A stretch of 64,000 bases of DNA, from contig JAGTJL010000016.1 in the NCBI GenBank assembly GCA_020746875.1, forward strand, positions 682,001-746,000, in the 5' to 3' direction. The notes under the pieces were generated by a model that was not told the origin of the DNA, ran no database searches, and saw only the letters and a list, made by a program, of their open reading frames with translations. Both the position numbers and the translations under genes were made by a program. The DNA comes from Rhexocercosporidium sp. MPI-PUGE-AT-0058. Lineage: Eukaryota > Ascomycota > Leotiomycetes > Helotiales. Within the stretch, counting starts at the first letter, position 1. Every line of letters begins with the position of its first letter. Shown here piece by piece: positions 35,512-46,442 of this stretch.

Positions 35512-36755
35512 TATTATAGAAGGGAAAATATTAAGCACATAATAAGAAGGTAATAAAGCAAGTGCCGGAGAGTAAACGTAAGAAATACTTATTTAACGAG
35601 TATTAAAGATATTATATATTTAAAATATATAATTTATTAAAAAAAAAATATATATAATATAAATAAAAAGAAAAGTTATAATAATAAAAATCGTTATTTT
35701 CGTTAAAGGATATTACCCTAGAGGCTATCTTAAATACAGCAAGAGGCAGTTTAATTACGTGACAAATGGACTTCCGAGGTCAACCCTACCACAATATTTT
35801 TATTTTTATTTTTAATAACGTTAAGAAGTTAAGAAGGTTTATAAAAGATTCGTTAAAATAAAAGTATAAAAAAAGCAGAGTCGTTGAAAATACGTTAACT
35901 TAAGATATAAAGGAATATTAACGAATTCGACGCGTTATAAGAATTAATCTTTATTTTATAAGGAAAATATGTTTTTATATTATAAGAAAGAAAGTCAAGA
36001 ATTTATTTAAAATAATAATTACAGAGCGATTTATTTTAAAAGAATTACTTTAATCTTATTAAAACTGAAATTTACTCGGATATAATATCTAAAAAAGTAA
36101 GTTTAAGCGGCAAAAATAATACGATAAGTATTAAAAAATATAAAAAAACTAATATAAATATAAAAAAACGCGTAAAGCTTTTTTAAAAGTATTATAAAGA
36201 AAAGTAATAAAATTATTAAAAAAGAAAAGAAAGAAAAAGAATAATAAAATAAAAGATAATATTTAAAAGTATTAAACGAGATAATTTTTACTTCTAAAAG
36301 TAAAGTATAAGTTACTTAATATTTACTTATCCTTATTTAAACATATTTTCCTTAAAGTATTTAAAGCTTTAAAGTTATAATATTAATTCTTATTTCTTTA
36401 CTCGAGGTCCAGCACGAGTTTTTTTTTTTTAAAAAAAAAAAAAAAAAAGACGTATATAATAAGATTAACTTCAAAATTTTATTTATCACGTGATTAAGCT
36501 GCCTTTTATTATATTTAAGATAGCTTTTAAAAAAAATTTAATAACGATTTTTATTAATTTAATAACGATTTTTATTATTATAATTTTTATTTTTTATTTA
36601 AATTATACTTTTATTTTTTTTTTTAATAAATTATATATTTTAAATATATAATGTCTTTAATATTTATTAAATAAGTATTTCCTACGTTTATCTTCCGGCA
36701 CTTGCTTTACTACCTTCTTATTATATGCTTAATATTTTCCCTTCCATATTATTAT
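35512..36755. repeat. Inverted repeat of about 250-270 bp arms around a 0.7-kb centre
   Basis: The left arm, about 35,512-35,765 (..GGGAAAATATTAAGCACATA, AAGCAAGTGCCGG, GGCAGTTTAATTACGTGAC), is matched in reverse by 36,483-36,755 (ATCACGTGATTAAGCTGCC, CCGGCACTTGCTTTAC, TATGCTTAATATTTTCCC). The arms could be TIRs of a 1.24-kb element or two solo LTRs in opposite orientation. The centre holds a T12 run directly followed by A18 at 36,419-36,448. Confidence 0.65.
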
Positions 36756-36784
36756 AACGATTTTAGCGGAGCGCTTAAAGATAC

Positions 36785-38786
36785 TTATCCCTTTAACTGC
36801 CGCACGCACACTTTTCCAGGGTGTGACCTCTGTAAGGAGCCCCGCACTTTAGGCTCTTTAGCGCTACGGGCCGGGCATTAACAAAAGAAGTAAACAAACC
36901 TACTTTTACACCTAAAATCGTCACTTTTTGCTTCTTATTAAGATACACGCCCCAGTGGTTTAAGATCTTATTAATATAGGAACCCTTCGGCCTGCTAAAC
37001 CTCTATTAATAGTTAAGGGAACGCATTTTAAGGCTCTAAATTGCCCTAATTTTAATCTCGAGCTTTACTTATTAAAGGAGGTCTTTATTAATGACCTTAT
37101 TACTTTGTTTACTTAATATTATACGCCAGAAATCGTTAATTAAATAGTTAAAGCTATAAACGTATATATTAGGCCTATTCCTAAGGAAATAATTATATCT
37201 CGAGCTTCGAAATAATATAATATTATACGTAAAGAGATTTATTTATACCTCGCATTTTATATTTATATAACCGTAATACTAATGAATTAAATCGCTAATT
37301 ACTAGAGCACACACCTTATTACGCTATTTTATATAATTACGAAGTGCTTTTCAAGGAATCGATTTTAAAAGCTCTGAACCAGATTTAGGCTTTATATACT
37401 ATATATTAAAGACTTATATAAGAAAACCGAGCTCTTAAATATTTATATTTAAAATATTAACTGTCGATTTTAAATCTTTAGTTAAGACCTAGCTATCGAC
37501 AAAGCTATTTAACGATATTAAGGCAAATCGAAGAAGAAAATAATAATTCCGAATAAACTTACACTAATAAGACTAAAGATTTAAGTAATTACATAGCGAG
37601 GATTCTTCCTTCGATAGGTATTTTATAAGCCAGGGAGGGGTAATAGCTTAATTGAGGTATTAAAGCTAAAAGACTTAAATAAAACTCAGTTTATAGTTCT
37701 TCACTTATTAAACCTCTTATTAAAACGACGATATTACGTTTACCTTGATAACTTATTTATAAACGTTAAGCTTTTTGAGTACCTTCGCCGCCTCGGTTTT
37801 AGTATTACTAATATAATACGTACTTCCTTTAAAATCCTTTAAGATTTTATTAATTTAAAGAAAGGAGATTATAGGGCTAACGCTATGCCTTAAAGGACGG
37901 TATTTGCTTTTCTAACAGAATCGAATATAGTTAATTAGACAGGTTTTAAAGATAATGCTTTCGCTTTTATTATATCGACAGTTTAAGACGGAATTAAAAA
38001 GGTTTTACGATTACGCCGAAGGCCGAAGGAATCAGCATTTAATGCTCGCACCTCACGTGTTCCCTTTAGGAATTAAGCTATAAAGAAGCTTTGGATTCTA
38101 TAGTTATACGACGCGTATAATTAGAATATAAGTGCTATTGATTTAGGAGATTAATTATATACGTATATAAATAGAGAGCGTCGTCTTCGCCGAGGCCTAA
38201 TTTAAGGACTTATTTAATTCCTCTTAATTATAATACTTTTTAATTGTTATTTGATTTTCTGTTACTCCGATTACAAAGGGAAACGCTTTGTTAACCTTCG
38301 ATCTTAAGACGATTTTCGAATCTAACTTATTAAGTCATTAATAGCTATAGAAAAGGATATAAAAGGACTTTATAAAAGGGCATATTTACATATCTTTAAA
38401 GACGGAATTAAAGTACCTGCTCATCGTCACGAGCTTATTAAGATGCTTATAAGAGCTAATTGCCACTCTTATAAAGGGGTAAGAATTTAGGACCTTATAC
38501 CCCGAAAACGAGTTATTATAAAGGAAATTATACTTAATTCTGGTTGTATTAGTCGTCGGAGTGCGATTACTTTTAATTATAAATAGTGCGAAGTGCACTT
38601 TTATAATAATAAAAAGTGCTTTCCTAAATATTATTATAAATAAAAAACAAATGTCTTCTTAAAAGCGTGATTTTATATAAGGAAACAAGGGGGTTAAGAA
38701 GCCTGAAGTTTCGTGAGACTCGCTTAATTTAGTGAGTGGCTATAGCGTATTTTAGGCTGTGCGGGGAATGGCAGTTAAAGGGATAA
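36785..38786. mobile_element. Unidentified 2.0-kb element with 17-bp perfect termini
   Basis: TTATCCCTTTAACTGCC at 36,785-36,801 is repeated inverted at 38,770-38,786. The interior is RIP-altered. A plus-strand frame at about 38,360-38,640, with stops at likely Trp codons, reads KDGIKVPAHRHELIKMLIRA and SGCISRRSAITFNYK, probably a transposase C-terminus or DNA-binding part that I cannot assign. No family call is made. Confidence 0.5.
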
Positions 38787-39479
38787 TATCGAAAGGAGCA
38801 ATTAATTAAATAATAAATCGAGAATAATCGATCTGTAGGTTTTCGAGTATTTATAAGTTCAAGTTAAGTAAAAAATTCGTTGATTTATATAATTAAGTTA
38901 TTGTATAATTATTTGCCTAGTTCCTTCTTATTATTTACTTTCGCTTAATATAAGTAATTATAATAATAGTAGCTTATTATTATTAATTGCCCAAAAAGTG
39001 TGTTGTATAAGCACGGGCAGCTGCTCTCTTAATATTTTACGTAACTTAATTAGGTTCTGCTATAATAAACCGCTTTCAGGAGAATAACTGTTTCTCCTGA
39101 TTCCTTTTAGAATTAAAATAATAATTAATGACTTCAATTCAACTCAAACTACTCGCATTGCTTTGATCCACTTCTATACCACAAATAATTAAGCTAATAA
39201 TAAGAGAAAAGCAATTAAGATAGAACAATTATTAATACGCTAAAATAGTTATTATATAATAAGATAAATTAAAAAGCCTTATAAAGCCGCTCGTAGTACT
39301 TAAATTACTACAGAAGCCAATTGCTCAAAAGAGAAAATTACCTCTTCCTCTTATTATACTTATAAGGGCAGTTGATTACGGAATTAGCGCTAAGGGTACA
39401 GACTATTACACCGTCGCTAAAAGCATTAACATTATAATCGAACTTCAGATGACTAGTGAAAGAGTCAGTACTACTAAAC
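38787..39479. other. AT-rich to normal transition
   Basis: AT-rich up to about 39,100, then ordinary composition leading into the GH3 relic. More of that relic may lie here, but I could not read it. Confidence 0.4.
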
Positions 39480-40177
39480 ACAAATCCGGCTGTAACAATT
39501 TAGAAAGGTACTCCAGCTTCGATGCCTGATATTGAAAAGGCCAGATCGGTCCTCCGTGCTTGGTACAGTGGTAATGAGACTGATAATAGTACTACTGACA
39601 TCGTCTACGGTGGTGTCGACCCTGTGGGTATTAATTCATAACCTAATTTACAAAGGACAACACAATTAACAGGCTTAAATATATGTGAGTGGATCCGAAG
39701 GTGGCAAGACGCTCGATGGAGAAGATGTATACGTAAGATATAGGTATTAAGTTACGACAAAGTTAGTATGCGTGCGCTCTTTTCCCCTCCGGACCTAGTT
39801 TGTCTTGCACGATATTCAGCATCCTATCCCCGACAATCAAAAACAAAACCAAGGAGACTCTTTCTCTCCCGGCGATAGTTAAGGACACTAATTTGATACA
39901 CGGCTCGGAATTTGCCCAAGTTTATGTAGCACACTCGGTATCTAGCATCAAGAGACCGAAGAGAGAGTTGAAGGAATTCATGAGAGTCTTCCTAGCTTCC
40001 AGTGAAAACAGACTGGTTGAAGTGCAGTTGGACCTGAAGAGTGCCACAAGTTTCGGGAATGAGCACAATGACGGATAGTGCAGTCAGAAGGGTAATTACA
40101 ACATTTTCGTTGGGAACAGCAGTGCTGGAAAGTTTGAGGAAGCCGAATTTAAGCTCAACACAGAGATTTCTAGCTAG
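39480..40177 (+). pseudogene. GH3 beta-glucosidase C-terminal relic
   Basis: Three plus-strand pieces follow the order of a GH3 enzyme. First is MPDIEKARSVLRAWYSGNE with a VYGG-VDPVG segment (about 39,522-39,640; normally the ..AWYPGqe..GdvNPsG region). Next is GEDVYVRYRY near 39,720 and the FPFGxGLSY region near 39,780, in a shifted frame. Last is a fibronectin-III-like C-terminal domain, FAQVYV..KRPKRELKEF..VFL..VEVQLDLKSATSF, ending at 40,177 after one TAG at the expected Trp (40,078). The catalytic N-terminal half is absent. The enzyme would have hydrolysed beta-glucosides. Several stops and shifts mark it as dead. Confidence 0.75.
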
Positions 40178-40633
40178 GTCTCTACTAGGTTGAGACAGGG
40201 ATGTTTTTTTTCACTGTAAACCAGTATTCGAGTCAATAGAAATTGAGAAGCTGGGCACTTCAGACTATTCTAGAAGAAGAAAACATGCCTATTCTGAAAC
40301 CACTCATGGTATGCTATCATCAGAAGCCAACAGGCGAACTGATAGCCGACGACAAAGGAAAGTAGCAGCAAGATGGAACTGGCACTGTCCGTCTCGAAGA
40401 CATGTTTCACCACTGCTAGATCTTGACCAACCAGACCGAGTGACCCGGAAAAAAGCAAGATTCAAAACAGCCAGAAGAAGTCCCATTGTACCACCGTAAC
40501 ATTGAAGAAACACCACTATGAGATGACATGGAAAAGCAGAGTAGCCGCAGGTAAGTAGCTGCCGACGCTGATCAAAACATGGACCAATATCTTTTTAGAA
40601 CTGAGGGCAGGGCAGAGACAGAAAAAAAATCGG
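40178..40633. other. Intergenic
   Basis: Ordinary composition. It is 3' flank of both the GH3 relic and the GFA gene. No supported gene. Confidence 0.4.
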
Positions 40634-41260
40634 TCAATACATCCCTCCAGGATGTGGCTTGCCCAACCTATCCTCTCCGACCTCATCTTTGGTGTCTAAA
40701 TAGGCTATCCAGCCCTTTTCAGTCCACTCCCTGAGATCTAAGCCCTCCTGGTCTGCTTCCAGCGTCGCAGCATTGATGCTGAGGTATGAACCTTCCCCTT
40801 CGACCCAACCGTCTCTCTTTACAGTCCAGACCTTCTTTCTACCTTCGCCCTCGATTTCTACATCCCGAAGCTCTCCCTCTCCTGTCAAATTAAAGCAACG
40901 GACGCCACACTTTCCACAAAAGAACCAATGTATTTGCGCTTCGAAGCATGTGTAATCGCTAAGGTCTCTGAAAGGATCCGTGGGAGACAAGAGTAAGAAG
41001 TCGTCTGGGGAAGACATGAGTCGGACATGGAAGAAGGACATCTTATGGCAGGTGGTGCAATTGCATTTCCGTAGGCGGATAGTGCTGGTTCTTGATTTGG
41101 GTTTCGCGTGAATGATGGGCGGAGGGAGAGTAAGATAGGCAATGTATCTCGTGTGGCCGCAATGGCATGAGCCTTTGTATGGACGACGGGACGGAGGAGA
41201 CGAGGTAATCGAGGCATTCGAAGCTGTGATAGACTCCTGCGTCTTGGACGGAGATGTCAT
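40634..41260 (-). CDS. GFA/CENP-V-type zinc-binding protein, 208 aa
   Basis: An intact single-exon frame. After a Ser/Thr-rich N-terminus (residues 1-28) come the Cys motifs of the glutathione-dependent formaldehyde-activating (GFA) fold: GSCHCGHTRY (about 30-39), KCNCTTCHKM (about 65-74) and FFCGKCGVRCF (about 113-123). They supply the two zinc sites. The domain is followed by an extended C-terminus ending GGMY. Family members include S-(hydroxymethyl)glutathione synthase, but most fungal ones have no assigned substrate, so no reaction is claimed. No signal peptide, so probably cytosolic. It is the first intact gene left of the Fot1/MITE pair, whose insertion site is about 0.5 kb upstream of its start and so could affect its promoter. 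Confidence 0.88.
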   Translation of the reverse strand: MTSPSKTQESITASNASITSSPPSRRPYKGSCHCGHTRYIAYLTLPPPIIHAKPKSRTSTIRLRKCNCTTCHKMSFFHVRLMSSPDDFLLLSPTDPFRDLSDYTCFEAQIHWFFCGKCGVRCFNLTGEGELRDVEIEGEGRKKVWTVKRDGWVEGEGSYLSINAATLEADQEGLDLREWTEKGWIAYLDTKDEVGEDRLGKPHPGGMY

Positions 41261-41753
41261 TGCTGCAAGATTTATAGTCTGTTAGATGTAAGCTGCGCTT
41301 GAGAAGGGACGCTTGGCATACTGGGCTAATCAAGTTGATCCCGAGATGCTATTCTCGAGCTTGATATTGTCGGAAGATTCCAAAAGCTGAGACGGGGCGT
41401 TAGTGACGGATAGCTGATAGACCAAGAGAAGACGGAAGGAGGACAGAGGGCAAATATACCAGACAGCGTAAAGGGAGGGGAAGGAGAACGGACGGGGAGC
41501 GGTCTCTCCCTGCTTACCGTCGATCGTGGCCGGAGCGTAACGTAGCATATCACAAAGGCGAGTTATCTTGGCCAATTGGATCTGAGGTACATATCTTGTC
41601 ATCCTACTTCCTCTTTGGGTTTTGCAAGGGCGTCAATGTTGGTGTGGGGGTTGCGTGTTTGCTTTCTTCCTTCAGGTGCGGGGCACTCCGTTCAACACGA
41701 GACAGGAACCAAGTCGCGTGACGTTGGGAGCACCTTAGGTAATCAAAATGGCT
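41261..41753. promoter_or_regulatory. Upstream region of the GFA gene
   Basis: About 490 bp of ordinary composition between the GFA start and the Fot1 insertion. Short frames seen on both strands have no recognisable features. Confidence 0.35.
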
Positions 41754-41755
41754 TA

Positions 41756-43609
41756 ACGTAGGTGGTAAGCGAGTGGTTATTGTAAACGAGTGGTTACGCC
41801 CCCCCACCTTCGCGCATAACTCCCTACACTTAACCACGAATAACTCAACCAATTACTCTCGAAATGTCACAAAACGAAGGCCGAGTCGCTCTTGTTATAC
41901 AGGCCTTTTAAAATGGCTAATTTAAGCACCTTTTTATAGCTTATAAAGCTTTTAATGCACTATATTCTATAGTATTACGACGCGTAAAGGATGTTCCTAA
42001 AAGACGCGTTTTTATACTCAACGGCAGGAAACTTACGGACTTAGAAGAGCAAACCTTTAAGTAATAAATATTAGTTATAATTGGAAGAAGTCTACCCGTA
42101 GGATTCCAGTTTATACGCGTAATAGCTAATATACTACTTTCAAAACGCGGTAGCGCAAGAGTAATAGAAGCTTTAGTTATTGGGCAAAAATAAGTATATA
42201 ACTACGTATAACGGCATTACTCCTTCTAATCGAAATATATAAGAAAATACGATTATTAGCGTGCTTTTTACGAAGATTACTCAATTATATAAGCCTAGTT
42301 TAACCTTATACAGAATATAATCGCGAAATACGGTATTTTAATAAAAGATATATATAACTTTGACGAGACGGAGTTCTAAATAAAAATAATAGTTATTATA
42401 AAGGTAGTTTTAAGCAAGGAAAAAGTAAATAAAGCAATTGCTATTTAATTAGAGAATCGCGAATAAGTTATAATTATTAAGTTAATTAACTTTATAAGTA
42501 ACGGGCCTTTTCTTATGATTATTCTTAAGGAAAGGTGCATATCTCTACGTAATATAATAATGATTTACTACGCGATTAAGTAATTGCACTTAGTGAAAAG
42601 GGATAAACCAATAATCAGTTAAGTCTTTTATAGCTTTCTATTATTTTTGAGCCGTATATAGTATTACGTACAAAAGAAGTGTATAAATTCTTAATTCTAA
42701 ATAAGTATAAGAGTCATATAATACCGGAATTCGACCTATTTTATATAAAGCACAAGATTATTACTCTTTATATGCCCGCGTATAGCTCTCACTTATTATA
42801 ACTTTTAGATGTGAGCTATTTTGCAACCTTAAAACGCGCGTACGGGCGTCAGATCGAGCAATTAATGCGTAATAAAGTCAATTATATTAATAAAGCGGAC
42901 TTCCTTATAGCATATAATAGAGCACGTCCGGAATCAATAACTCCTGCTATTACACGTAATGGTTTTACAGCTACCGGATTAGTCCCTTTCGATCCAGAAC
43001 GCGTGCTCTTAAAGCTTAATATACAGATCCGTATACTTACTCCCCCACCTATATTACTTCTACTATAGACTCTAAAGATACTATAATATCCCGAAATAAT
43101 AAATCTTTAAGTAAAATCAATTAAAGAGTTTTTATAGCGTCGGATATATCTAAATATCCTTTTTAGTTTTACAGATTTCGCATTTCAGCAGTTAATTAAG
43201 AGGTATAAAATAGCTATACATAATATTTTAATTCTAATAAAAGAGAATAAGTAATTACAGGCCGAAAACGCACGTTAAAAGAGGAAGAGAATAATAAGGA
43301 AGTCTTTTATATAATCTGGGGAGGTTCTTATAGTTTAAGAAGGCATAAAACTAATAGAAATAACTGAAAACGGGCTTATAAAGAAGGAGGTAAAACCACG
43401 TACACAGCTTTAACCACGCGCTTTAATAAGGTATAGCATATATAGAGCAACTGAACATAATGCCCGTACATGCCTAGTACGTAAATAATAAAATAAAACT
43501 GGTTTTAAGAATTAATAATTACGCGTTAATTAATATTAGTGATTTCTGTTTAAGTAAGTGGGGGGGCGTAACCACTCGTTTACAATAACCACTCGCTTAC
43601 CACCTACGT
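41756..43609 (+). mobile_element. Fot1/pogo DNA transposon, 1,854 bp
   Basis: Perfect 52-bp terminal inverted repeats (41756-41807 and 43558-43609) begin ACGTAGGTGGTAAGCGAGTG and contain two direct copies of an AARCGAGTGGTTA motif, the usual form of transposase binding sites. TA target duplications are at 41,754-41,755 and 43,610-43,611. Size, TA preference and the encoded protein match Fot1 elements. The intact TIRs contrast with the RIP-damaged interior. Confidence 0.9.
41864..43068 (+). pseudogene. Fot1/pogo transposase, RIP-inactivated
   Basis: ATG at 41,864 (MSQNEGRVALVIQAF, then TAA at a likely Gln) opens the helix-turn-helix region. The DDE domain shows NFDETEF near 42,357 (first catalytic Asp), and the signature SSHLL-LLDVSYFATLKRAYG near 42,795-42,845 with one TAA in place of Gln. 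The last 85 codons are open to 43,068 and end with the pogo-type FTATGLVPFDPERVL motif. Multiple TAA and TAG codons in between mean that no active enzyme is made. It cuts and pastes DNA at TA in active relatives. Confidence 0.85.
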
Positions 43610-43611
43610 TA

Positions 43612-44044
43612 ACGTACTTGTATAGTAAGCGGGTCATGCAAGTAAACGGGTCACTTGAAATCCTATACAAAATACGTCTGTGTACGAAAAATAACTTTTT
43701 ATTTTATTAATAAAAACTTATAAAAATAAGATATATATAGTATTACAATATAAATAGTTTGTATTTTTAATTTCAAGCGTTAGTTAATTTTAATTTTAAT
43801 TTTATTAAAGAAAATTTAAAAAGTTTATGAATACAAGGGTAATTTTAAGCGAATGACTAATTAAAATAAACTAGCGTCTAATATCTCCGGTATGTATTAT
43901 TTAAATAAGGTTTTTTATTTAATTTTTAATTAAAAGGTTTTTTTATTAATAAAATAAAAAGTTATTTTTCGTGCACAGACGTATTTTGTATAGGATTTCA
44001 AGTGACCCGTTTACTTGCATGACCCGCTTACTATACAAGTACGT
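43612..44044. mobile_element. MITE of 433 bp with about 105-bp TIRs
   Basis: The termini begin ACGTACTTGTATAGTAAGCG and are inverted copies over about 105 bp with a single visible mismatch. TA flanks are at 43,610-43,611 (shared with Fot1) and 44,045-44,046. There is no coding capacity. The TIR has the same layout as the Fot1 TIR (GTAAGCG-GT.. then GTAAACG-GT.. at equal spacing), so it is likely mobilised by a related pogo-class transposase. Confidence 0.88.
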
Positions 44045-44046
44045 TA

Positions 44047-44645
44047 ACTAAGGTAACCTTGTCCATGCCGTAGCGAGGCGAGGCACAGTAGCCGAAGTAA
44101 ACTTTAAGGTTCTTGAGCTTGACATCATTATCCTAGCCACCATCTTACGCTTCCATTCCCCTTCCCGAGCTGCCTCGTTGCCCTGGGTACGCTACACGGC
44201 CTAGAATTACAATACAATACTCTACAGGACTGTTGGTCCCAATCATATCTTCACTTTCGACTCCTTGAGAGTGCCTTTCCCTTCGAGGATGCCCCCGTTA
44301 CCATGGAATTTCATGATGACGCCTTTCGCATGTACACAGATAGGCAGGAGGAAGTAGGGAGCGGTTGCTGTGGATGCCAGCATCATTGTTACCGGTGCCA
44401 GTGATTCATGCGTCTTAAGTCCTAGACGACTCGAGAACTGGCTCTAAATCCGACTCCCCGATTGTGATGCCTCAGCACAGCGAGATGAGCCAATAGCTTC
44501 CGGGTTTAAGCTGCCACGCGCTAAACCATACAAACATCGCCCTATCTTATCCTCTCTTCTTGTTTTGCTGCTTAATTTTTCGACACGGCCTTTCTTGCAT
44601 ACTTCTTTTATTTTTCTTTTTGCGTCCCTGAGGCCAATTGCGCTT
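44047..44645. promoter_or_regulatory. Upstream region of the SNG1-like gene
   Basis: About 600 bp of ordinary composition between the MITE and the start at 44,646. A pyrimidine-rich stretch lies just before the ATG (44,555-44,640). No other gene. Confidence 0.4.
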
Positions 44646-46113
44646 ATGACGCCGTCCGCACAAACCCTTGATGGGAATGGCACTGTACGGGATGGTGGTG
44701 ACAGCGCAGGATACTTCAAGGAGAGGCCATTGATGGAGCGCGCTTTGCCCTCGATCCGATCTCCAGGATGGCGATGGAAAGAAAATATGGACGAAGATGT
44801 TTTCACATTCTGTGTTCTGCTGGTTGCTATAGTCATGGGTATCTTGTCCATTTACTGTACGTTGTTCGGGCAGTTGACTTTTTCTACTACCGTTTAAGTG
44901 TCTCGGGGGTGCTTTACTACCAGATGTGCTCCTGAACGAAGTGTAAATGAATAATTTCTGACTTCCCGATCATCACAGGGGGAGCCGACCATTCGCTCCA
45001 ATTCAACCTTCCAGTGTTCACAGTCGCGGTCATTGATTTCGATGGAGGGGAAGTTGGCCCATATATTCAGCAATTGGCAGCCGCTGAACCAACAGCCAAT
45101 CCAAAGATGGCTCTAGGATATGTATCTGAGCCGGGTTCGAAGTACAATTTCTCGAATGAGAGGGCTAGGCACGCATTGAAGCAGGAAGTCTTCTGGTTCG
45201 GCATTGTGATCCAATCGAATGCTACGGCAGCGATGAATTACGCCTATAACAACGGCAATGCCAGGTACGACCCGGCAGGATCAATTCATCTCATTTACGA
45301 GGAAGGTCGCAATGCCTTGACGATAAACGACTTGGGGTATCCTAAAGTCATCGGTTTCATGAACGACTTTGTTATGAAGTTCGCCAAGCAGAAGCAGAAT
45401 TCTCTCCGGACAGCGAATGCTAGAGACAATGCTGCTCTAGAAAGACAACTTGAGACCCCCATCCCGGTCTCTTTCACTGTCTTCAACACCGCGCCATACA
45501 TTCCTAGCACGGCGGAAGCAGCGACAGAAATTGGCACCATCTGCAGGTCATTCATTTGTTGTTGAGGGATGCAGATCTAATATGATATTTGTCGCAGATC
45601 TCATTATAATATCATTCGTCTCAGTCCTCATGTTTGGCGCTCTTAGCGAAAAAATGATGGACAAGGTGCCTCTTGTTCGATACTACATATACCGCATGAC
45701 CGTCTTGCCGGTCCTCTACCTCTTCCTTTCGCTCCTCTATCTTACTTTATCTTGTGCTTGGAAAACCGATTTTGGGAAATCCTTCGGAGCATCAGGGTAT
45801 GTAATCTATTGGATGCTTTCATGGTGCGCGATGACCGCTTTTGGGTTAGTGGTGGAAAATGTCAACAATGTCCTTGGGCAACCTTTCACCCCTGTATTCT
45901 TCGTCTTCTGGTCAGTACATGTTTCCTTTTCTTTTTCAGGGGCTTGAAAGCCGCTGCTTTGGAGTGCTGCTTGCTTGGGTTGGAGTCAGTCTAGCTTTAC
46001 AGCCCTTGACAATCTGGGTGCAGATGAGAAGAATGAAGGAACAGTCAGAAGCCCATAAGCGAGAGGTGTTGGAGAGGGTCTACAAAAAGGTGCCGAATCA
46101 GGGACAGGAGTAG
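44646..46113 (+). CDS. SNG1/DUF3533-type membrane protein, 3-4 exons, apparently missing a segment
   Basis: Exon 1 (44,646-44,856) ends in the first TM helix (FCVLLVAIVMGILSIY). Intron 44,857-44,978 (GTACGT..CAG) joins it to WGADHSLQFNLPVF and the soluble domain (AVIDFDGGEVGP, later FWFGIVI). A second intron of about 40 nt (45,558-45,597) restores the frame into further TM helices (LIIISFVSVLMFGAL, VLYLFLSLLYLTLS, MLSWCAMTAFGLVV). After TPVFFVFW (45,895-45,911) the family normally has about 35 residues before the last helix, but here only about 30 nt separate it from the CFGVLLAW frame, and no intron of normal size restores it. Either a deletion with frameshift or a sequence error. Yeast SNG1 affects nitrosoguanidine resistance and DUF3533 proteins sit in membranes. 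Exact C-terminus uncertain. Confidence 0.7.
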
Positions 46114-46442
46114 GGGTACAAGCTCTACCAGGGGGCCTTTTCATGGATACAACTCAGTAATATATCAGAAACCACCGACATTGTTTCAACACTCAGTCCT
46201 TTTCCGTCGACCACTTTGCACTTTGGTTCTGTGGCTTATGTGTTGTATCGGCGTGGCTTGCAATCATTGCAGCCATTCGAGAGCGAAACGCTCCAGGGCT
46301 TCTTCCGGGAGGTGAGGCTGAACCCAATCAATCCAGTCAATTTTAGGTGCCCAGCGGTCATTCCTCGCTTACTTTCTCGCTTCATTTTATCCCCATCAAG
46401 TTTATTTTCACCCTTAGCTCTGCTCAACCTGCTCGACCAAGA
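46114..46442. promoter_or_regulatory. Short intergenic region
   Basis: Presumed terminator of the SNG1-like gene and promoter of the next gene; pyrimidine-rich before the ATG. Confidence 0.35.
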
